A stretch of 9,737 nt of DNA from QHBQ01 sp038230695 (GTDB lineage: Bacteria > Chloroflexota > Chloroflexia > QHBQ01). The notes under the pieces are model-generated. The model searched no databases, was not told where the DNA came from, and saw only the letters and a program-made list of their open reading frames with translations. Made by a program: the position numbers and the translations under genes. Shown here piece by piece: positions 5,938 through 9,737 of this stretch. Position 1 is the stretch's first letter, and the number at the start of each line of letters is the position of its first letter. The stretch spans positions 1 to 9,737 of the forward strand of contig JBBRMT010000172.1 in assembly GCA_038230695.1 (NCBI GenBank), in the 5' to 3' direction.

Positions 5938-5971
5938 TGTCTCACTTTGAGGCTAAATGGAGAACCCGATC

Positions 5972-6616
5972 ATGAACCAGCGCAAACCATTGATTATTAC
6001 AGCGATACTAACCGCCTTCAGCATCGTAGTCATCGGCGCGGTCGCCGTGCAGCTAAACCAGCGGCAAGCGGTCGCCGCGACGGTGAACAGCAGCAACCCG
6101 CTGCCTGCTAACCTCGATCCCAGCGTGACTGCCATCATCAGCCAGCGCGAAACCGCTTATCAGCAGGCGCTGGATCAGGCCAACCAGCGTTTGCAGCAGG
6201 CCAACGATCAGCTAGCCCAGGCTTACAGCCACGAGCAGGATCTGGCTAACCAGCTTGCCTAGGCACAGCAGCAGATTGCCGCCTTGCAGCAGCAATCGCC
6301 AACCCAGCCCAATTCGTCGTCCAACTCCAATGGCAGTAGCAATTCCACCACGCCGCAATACGCCGTCTCAGCCGCACAGGCCGCTCAGATTGCCCTCAAC
6401 GCCGTGCCTAACGCCCAACTGCTAGGCGACCCGCAACTGGTAAATATCAGCGGTAACATTGCCTATGAGGTGCCGCTAGACCAGGGCCGCGTCTACGTGG
6501 ATGCCAACAGTGGTCAGGTGCTTAATGGCAACTTCCGCTTCGGTCGGCGGGGCAATAGCCAGCCTCCCGCAGCCCCTGCGCCTAATACCAATGGGGCGAG
6601 CGGCAATAACAACTAG
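5972..6616 (+). pseudogene. Membrane-anchored coiled-coil/PepSY protein interrupted by in-frame amber codon
   Basis: One frame runs 5972-6616 and would encode 214 residues but for a TAG at 6260-6262 (codon 97). The first half has a membrane anchor or signal segment (about 8-28) and a Gln/Ala-rich coiled coil ending DLANQLA. Beyond the stop the coiled coil continues in frame (AQQQIAALQQQ), then a Ser/Asn linker, then a PepSY-like domain (YAVSAAQAAQIAL ... VYVDANSGQVL). The join is seamless, so this is one gene. A CAG-to-TAG change in a Gln-rich stretch explains it. I see no ribosome binding site or in-frame ATG to restart translation; only a TTG at 6284. TAG also ends several intact genes here, so general recoding is unlikely. 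I chose the ATG at 5972, with GGAGAA 7 nt before it, rather than 5957. PepSY proteins often accompany heme or flavin membrane electron carriers, fitting this operon. Confidence 0.8.
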
Positions 6617-6634
6617 CACAGGAGAAATGCCTAA

Positions 6635-6994
6635 ATGAACCCGAAATCTTCGCGCCGCAACAATGCCGCAATCAGCGGGGCTAAGGCCATCATTACCAGC
6701 GCATCGGTAGCTGCCACTATTGGCGGCTGGATGCTTATGGCTGATGCCAGCCAGGGTCAGGGGCTAGCGCCCGTGCCGGTGCAGGTGGTCAACGCCCAAT
6801 CGGTCAGTATCGGCCTGCCGCCGCTCAATATCGCCGTGCCTACCGTCGTTCCCGCGCAGGATATTACGGTCAATGGCGGCCAGACGGTGACGCAGCCCGC
6901 GCCGCAGCAACAAACCCAGCCGCAGGTCACTGATCCCAATGCGTTCGGCAATCAACAACCATTCCCCTTTACCAACACCCGCTCCTCGCGCTGA
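6635..6994 (+). CDS. Small exported or membrane-anchored Pro/Gln-rich protein of unknown function
   Basis: This 119-residue protein starts at an ATG 9 nt after AGGAGA (6620-6625) and lies 18 bp after the PepSY gene and 24 bp before the heme protein gene, so it is surely in the same operon. A basic N terminus (MNPKSSRR) leads into one hydrophobic segment at about 17-36, either an uncleaved anchor or a signal peptide with possible cleavage near ADASQ. The rest is rich in Val, Pro and Gln and ends in a disordered-looking tail (QPAPQQQTQPQ, then NQQPFPF). There are no cysteines and no histidines, so it cannot bind heme or an iron-sulfur cluster by the usual ligands. I do not recognise a family. 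A structural or assembly role beside the redox proteins is a guess. Confidence 0.8.
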   Translation: MNPKSSRRNNAAISGAKAIITSASVAATIGGWMLMADASQGQGLAPVPVQVVNAQSVSIGLPPLNIAVPTVVPAQDITVNGGQTVTQPAPQQQTQPQVTDPNAFGNQQPFPFTNTRSSR

Positions 6995-7018
6995 GGCAGT
7001 GACGACGCAGAGGCAACC

Positions 7019-7735
7019 ATGTCCAACCCCTACCCGCCTAACCCCGACATCAACGCCATCAACCCGGTGTTCTCCCGGCGTACCTTCCTCGCCATCCTCG
7101 GCGCGGTTATCCTGGCGGTGGCCTTTACTATGCTCGTTCTACCCTTGCTGGTGCCGGGCCTGGCCGCCTCGCTTACCAGCAGTGAGGGTGAAGGCTACTG
7201 GTATCTGTCGCGGGTTAGCGGCTTCGTCGCCTACCTGCTGCTCTGGGCCTCGACCGTTATGGGCCTGATTATCACCGATCGCCTGGCCCGCCTCTGGCCC
7301 GGCGGTCCCGCTGCCTATGACTTGCATCAGTATTTCAGCATCATCGGCATCGCCTTCACCCTGTTTCATATGCTTATTCTGCTCGGTTCGCGGTATATTG
7401 GTTACACCGTAGTGCAGTTGTTTATCCCCTTCACTGGCGCACAGTATCGCCCACTCTGGATCGGCATCGGCCAACTCAGTTTCTACCTCGCCCTGGTCGT
7501 CACCTTCACCTTCTATGCGCGTAGCTGGTTTGGCTCCCAGGGATGGCGGCGACTGCACTACCTCAGCTTCGCTTTCTTCCTCTTTGCCCTGCTGCACAGC
7601 GTGTATAGCGGCACCGACACCAATACCTTCTGGGCAGGGCCGCTCTACTGGCTTACCGGCGGCGTTACCCTGTTTTTCACCGTCTATCGCATCGCCTTCA
7701 CCCGCCGTCGCGCCCGCCCGCGACTTACCAACTAG
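7019..7735 (+). CDS. Ferric-reductase-like transmembrane heme b protein
   Basis: The 238-residue protein has six predicted membrane segments (about 22-46, 62-86, 101-121, 141-164, 179-196 and 205-227). Two of them carry spaced histidine pairs: His103 and His117 in LHQYFSIIGIAFTLFH, and His180 and His193 in LHYLSFAFFLFALLH. Pairs 13-14 residues apart on two helices are the bis-heme ligation pattern of ferric-reductase/NOX/MsrQ-like cores. No FAD or NAD(P)H domain follows, so it resembles the short heme-only members. Electrons must come from or go to a partner; the Rieske fusion in the same operon is the obvious candidate. The N terminus contains SRRTFL (19-24) directly before the first helix, matching the Tat consensus, which is odd for a polytopic protein. 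GCAGAGG (7007-7013) lies 5 nt before the ATG. The gene ends 9 bp from the end of the convergent gene at 7745, with no visible terminator between. Confidence 0.9.
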   Translation: MSNPYPPNPDINAINPVFSRRTFLAILGAVILAVAFTMLVLPLLVPGLAASLTSSEGEGYWYLSRVSGFVAYLLLWASTVMGLIITDRLARLWPGGPAAYDLHQYFSIIGIAFTLFHMLILLGSRYIGYTVVQLFIPFTGAQYRPLWIGIGQLSFYLALVVTFTFYARSWFGSQGWRRLHYLSFAFFLFALLHSVYSGTDTNTFWAGPLYWLTGGVTLFFTVYRIAFTRRRARPRLTN

Positions 7736-7744
7736 ACCTCATGT

Positions 7745-8290
7745 TCAAGAATTGTGTACGGTATAGCGCCTGCGATGCCTAATATGTTCGGGCATAGGCT
7801 TGTTGCTCTGGTCGCCGCCGGAGATGACGCTGATTGAGCCGTCCACCTCCAGCACCGCTGACTGGCACTCGCTCAGGTTCCCCACCCCATGTTCACGCAA
7901 TGCCTGCTCCACATCCTCCGGCTTGAGCCGCTCTTTCGTTAGATGGGCGGAGATCAATTGCCCATCATGCACCAGCAGTGTAGGGGAGCCTTCCAGCAGC
8001 CGACCAAAGTGCATACTGTGCGAACGGGTGTAAGAAAGCGCCATGTTGATGACCAGTAGTGTCACCACTGCAACCATGCCACCCGCTACCGTGGTGTCGG
8101 GGCCGATCATCGCGTTTTGCACTGCGTTGGAGATAACCAGCAGCAGCACCAGATCGAGCGGGTTGAGCTGGCCCAGTTCATGTTTGCCAGTCAGCCGCAG
8201 GCCAATGATGAGGAATAGATAGATGATCGTGGTGCGAGCCACGATTTGAAGCACGGTAAGCCAATCAATATTGAACAATGTATCAAACAT
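7745..8290 (-). CDS. DUF421/YetF-family membrane protein
   Basis: This 181-residue protein has three N-terminal hydrophobic segments (about 11-33, 43-62 and 66-86). A soluble C-terminal domain follows, containing GSPTLLVHDGQLISAHLTKERLKPEDVEQALREHG and then SAVLEVDGSISVI, the recognisable pattern of the DUF421/YetF family. The segment RLTGKHELGQLNPLDLVLLLVISNAVQNAMIG between helices 1 and 2 also fits. The molecular role of the family is not well defined; Bacillus members have been linked to spore or membrane biology. The start ATG has GAGGA (8297-8301) 6 nt upstream, and that site overlaps the stop of the hydrolase gene 9 bp away. The two genes therefore form a translationally coupled pair. 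It converges on the heme protein gene, 9 bp away. Confidence 0.9.
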   Translation of the reverse strand: MFDTLFNIDWLTVLQIVARTTIIYLFLIIGLRLTGKHELGQLNPLDLVLLLVISNAVQNAMIGPDTTVAGGMVAVVTLLVINMALSYTRSHSMHFGRLLEGSPTLLVHDGQLISAHLTKERLKPEDVEQALREHGVGNLSECQSAVLEVDGSISVISGGDQSNKPMPEHIRHRRRYTVHNS

Positions 8291-8299
8291 TTTTTGTCC

Positions 8300-9118
8300 T
8301 CATTCTAGTTGCGTTTCCGGCTCTACCCCGCGGCTCGGCTTGTCGAAGCCGCCGCTACGCATGATCTGCACCATGCTAGCGACCACCTGCGGCGCTTCCA
8401 GGGGGATGAAGTGGCCGACTCCAGGTGAGACAACGGTGCGGGCGTTACTGAGGCGTTGCTCCAAATCCGTCTTCAGCGTCGCCAGCGGTATCACCGCATC
8501 GCCCGCGCCCGCCACAATCAGGGTCGGCACGTTGACGTAGGGCATCAGCATACTGATGTCTTCGCCGCTGCCCTGCTCCAACCACGCCTTCCAGGCGGTG
8601 TGCGAGGTACGCAGGCTATCTTCGATCGCAGTCTTCAACTCCAGGGTGGGCAGGGGGCGCACGCTAGCCCGCTGAATAGTCTCCAGCGCGGCGGTGCGGC
8701 TGCCGTAGCTGCCCAGTAGCCGCTTGCGTTGCTCATCGCTGCTCGGTTCGGGGCTGGGCGGCGTGGGTGCGAACAGAGCCAGGCTCTCCAACCCTTGCGG
8801 TTGACGGGCAGCGAAGGCCAGCGCGATCTTGCCGCCCATGTCATGACCGATCAGCATATATCGCTTCAGCTTGAGCGCGTCTACCAACGCGGCCAGGTCG
8901 TCGGCATAGTTGCCCAACCGATAGCGGGCTGCGCTGGCAGTAGAGTCGCCGAAACCGCGCAGGTCGGGAGCGATGCAGCGGGCGTAGCCGTTCAGTTTGG
9001 CGAACGCGCCGCGCCAGGCCCGCGACGAGCCGCCAAAATAGTGCAGGAAGACAAGGGTCGGCCCCCCTTCGCCCTGCTCGTAGATATTGTAGACGCTGCC
9101 GTTAAGCATGAGCTTCAC
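8300..9118 (-). CDS. Alpha/beta hydrolase with aspartate nucleophile (epoxide hydrolase/dehalogenase-like)
   Basis: This is a full-length alpha/beta-hydrolase fold protein. Numbering from the upstream ATG at 9136, I see the oxyanion-region motif FLHYFGGSSRAW (30-41), APDLRGFGDS (56-65), a nucleophile elbow GHDMGG with Asp99 in place of the usual Ser, an acid Asp213 in VAGAGDAVIP and the catalytic His242 in GVGHFIPLEAP. An Asp nucleophile is characteristic of epoxide hydrolases and haloalkane or haloacetate dehalogenases, which form an ester intermediate, rather than of esterases. The substrate cannot be told from sequence. I prefer the GTG at 9118 as start, since GGAGG (9127-9131) lies 8 nt before it and homologues tend to begin close to K-L-x-L-N-G; the ATG at 9136 (278 residues) lacks a good ribosome binding site. 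It is cotranscribed with the DUF421 gene 9 bp downstream. Confidence 0.9.
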   Translation of the reverse strand: MKLMLNGSVYNIYEQGEGGPTLVFLHYFGGSSRAWRGAFAKLNGYARCIAPDLRGFGDSTASAARYRLGNYADDLAALVDALKLKRYMLIGHDMGGKIALAFAARQPQGLESLALFAPTPPSPEPSSDEQRKRLLGSYGSRTAALETIQRASVRPLPTLELKTAIEDSLRTSHTAWKAWLEQGSGEDISMLMPYVNVPTLIVAGAGDAVIPLATLKTDLEQRLSNARTVVSPGVGHFIPLEAPQVVASMVQIMRSGGFDKPSRGVEPETQLE

Positions 9119-9210
9119 TCGCTGCACCTCCACCATGTGCCAGCAGACAAATGTTTAACTGATCAATTGTGCAAGTTGTTATCCGCGCTTAAAAGGTGAT
9201 TTGCTATGTA

Positions 9211-9233
9211 AGGGCGCAGATTTATTGCGCCCT
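9211..9233. repeat. Perfect 8-bp inverted repeat in the leader of the hydrolase gene
   Basis: AGGGCGCA (9211-9218) and TGCGCCCT (9226-9233) are exact reverse complements around a 7-nt AT-rich loop. The element lies between the hydrolase promoter and its start codon, so on the minus strand it would form a hairpin in the 5' leader. No T run follows on either strand, so it is not a standard terminator. It could be an operator dyad, an RNA structure or a copy of a dispersed palindromic repeat. Confidence 0.55.
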
Positions 9234-9255
9234 GATGCGCGTGTTGCTGCTGCCT

Positions 9256-9269
9256 ATTATATCACGCCC
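9256..9269 (-). promoter_or_regulatory. Extended -10 promoter facing the hydrolase/DUF421 genes
   Basis: On the minus strand this reads GGGCGTGATATAAT, identical over 14 bases to the element at 1275-1288, with perfect TATAAT and TG-N extension. The start would be near 9249, giving a leader of about 130 nt that includes the inverted repeat at 9211-9233. No -35 hexamer is evident. Confidence 0.55.
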
Positions 9270-9332
9270 CAGCCTGAAACATATTCTCGCCGCTGCCAGT
9301 CTGAAAAAGCGATAGGTTAAAGGAGGCAGACG

Positions 9333-9737
9333 ATGCGAATGGTTAAGCGATTGTTTGCTGTTGCCGCCGTGCTGGGTATAATCATGTTGACGGCAGCCTG
9401 CGTTCCAGCCAATGGCATTGCGGTCAGCGGCGTGGTAGGCCACACCGATATAGCCACCCACGCCCTGGTGTTGGACACCGCTATTGGCTCACTAACCGCT
9501 ACCCTCAGCCTGAGCAGCACGATCCTGCGCCAGCCCATCCCCGGTGATGCCAGCAGCGTGAAGATTGGGCGCATCGCTCTGGGTGATGTTCAGCCCGGCA
9601 GCAATGCTACGGTGCGGCTCACCCAGTTCCAGGCGCAGGACTTCATCGGCCAGCTTACCAAACCGACTAACAACAGCGCCGCGCAGAATGAAGATACCCT
9701 GCTGCGCCGCCTCTTTGGTCTGGGCGATGGATACAAC
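9333..9737 (+). CDS. Probable secreted lipoprotein, unknown function (3' end outside window)
   Basis: A strong ribosome binding site AAGGAGG (9320-9326) lies 6 nt before the ATG at 9333, and the frame stays open for 135 codons to the window edge. The N terminus is a lipoprotein-type signal: basic MRMVKR, a hydrophobic core LFAVAAVLGIIML, then TAAC with Cys23 as the likely lipidated residue. The -3 position is Thr rather than the usual Leu, so the lipobox is slightly weak. The exported part alternates hydrophobic and Ser/Thr residues and looks beta-rich (for example VLDTAIGSLTATLSLSSTI and IALGDVQPGSNATVRLTQF). I do not recognise a family. It is divergent from the hydrolase gene, with 214 bp between the two starts. 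Confidence 0.82.
   Translation, partial: MRMVKRLFAVAAVLGIIMLTAACVPANGIAVSGVVGHTDIATHALVLDTAIGSLTATLSLSSTILRQPIPGDASSVKIGRIALGDVQPGSNATVRLTQFQAQDFIGQLTKPTNNSAAQNEDTLLRRLFGLGDGYN

Noticed and set aside
6284..6616. C-terminal PepSY half as an independent gene starting at TTG 6284
   Set aside because: No ribosome binding site, and the upstream frame continues the same coiled coil without a break, so it is the remainder of the interrupted gene.

Overview
The window looks like a piece of a moderately GC-rich bacterial chromosome, most likely from Chloroflexota. This is inferred from the Ala/Thr/Pro/Asp-rich 'TDTP' linker, the two DoxX-family proteins, and the mix of OmpR-type regulators with predicted heme and Rieske membrane proteins. 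No marker gene settles the taxon. I see no rRNA, tRNA, CRISPR array, transposase or integrase.

Layout. (1) Bases 1-312 are the C-terminal ATPase end of a sensor histidine kinase (+), running tail-to-tail into an OmpR/PhoB response regulator (-, 490-1185). (2) A 361-bp divergent regulatory region follows, then a stand-alone DoxX membrane protein (+, 1547-2119) closed by a strong intrinsic terminator at 2152-2199. (3) A second OmpR-type regulator (2323-3099) overlaps its partner histidine kinase (3003-4550). (4) A compact + strand operon follows: a DoxX-Rieske fusion (4732-5937), a coiled-coil/PepSY protein broken by an in-frame amber codon (5972-6616), a small exported or anchored Pro/Gln-rich protein (6635-6994), and a six-helix ferric-reductase-like heme protein (7019-7735). 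(5) On the - strand an alpha/beta hydrolase (8300-9118) is followed 9 bp later by a DUF421/YetF-type membrane protein (7745-8290). (6) At the right edge a probable lipoprotein gene begins (+, 9333 onward) and is cut by the window end.

How the parts may work together. The DoxX-Rieske fusion carries a four-helix DoxX membrane domain, an internal twin-arginine membrane segment and a complete Rieske [2Fe-2S] site including both disulfide cysteines. Its operon partner has two pairs of helix histidines suited to two b hemes. Together they could form a small membrane electron-transfer unit linking the quinone pool to an extracytoplasmic acceptor. The upstream two-component pair is a likely regulator: its own promoter and the region upstream of the operon share the 9-mer TCTCATCTT, set in 11-bp-spaced direct repeats. 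All of this functional linkage is inference from sequence and gene order.

Three intergenic regions share an 11-bp extended -10 promoter element, CGTGATATAAT, each oriented toward the next gene.
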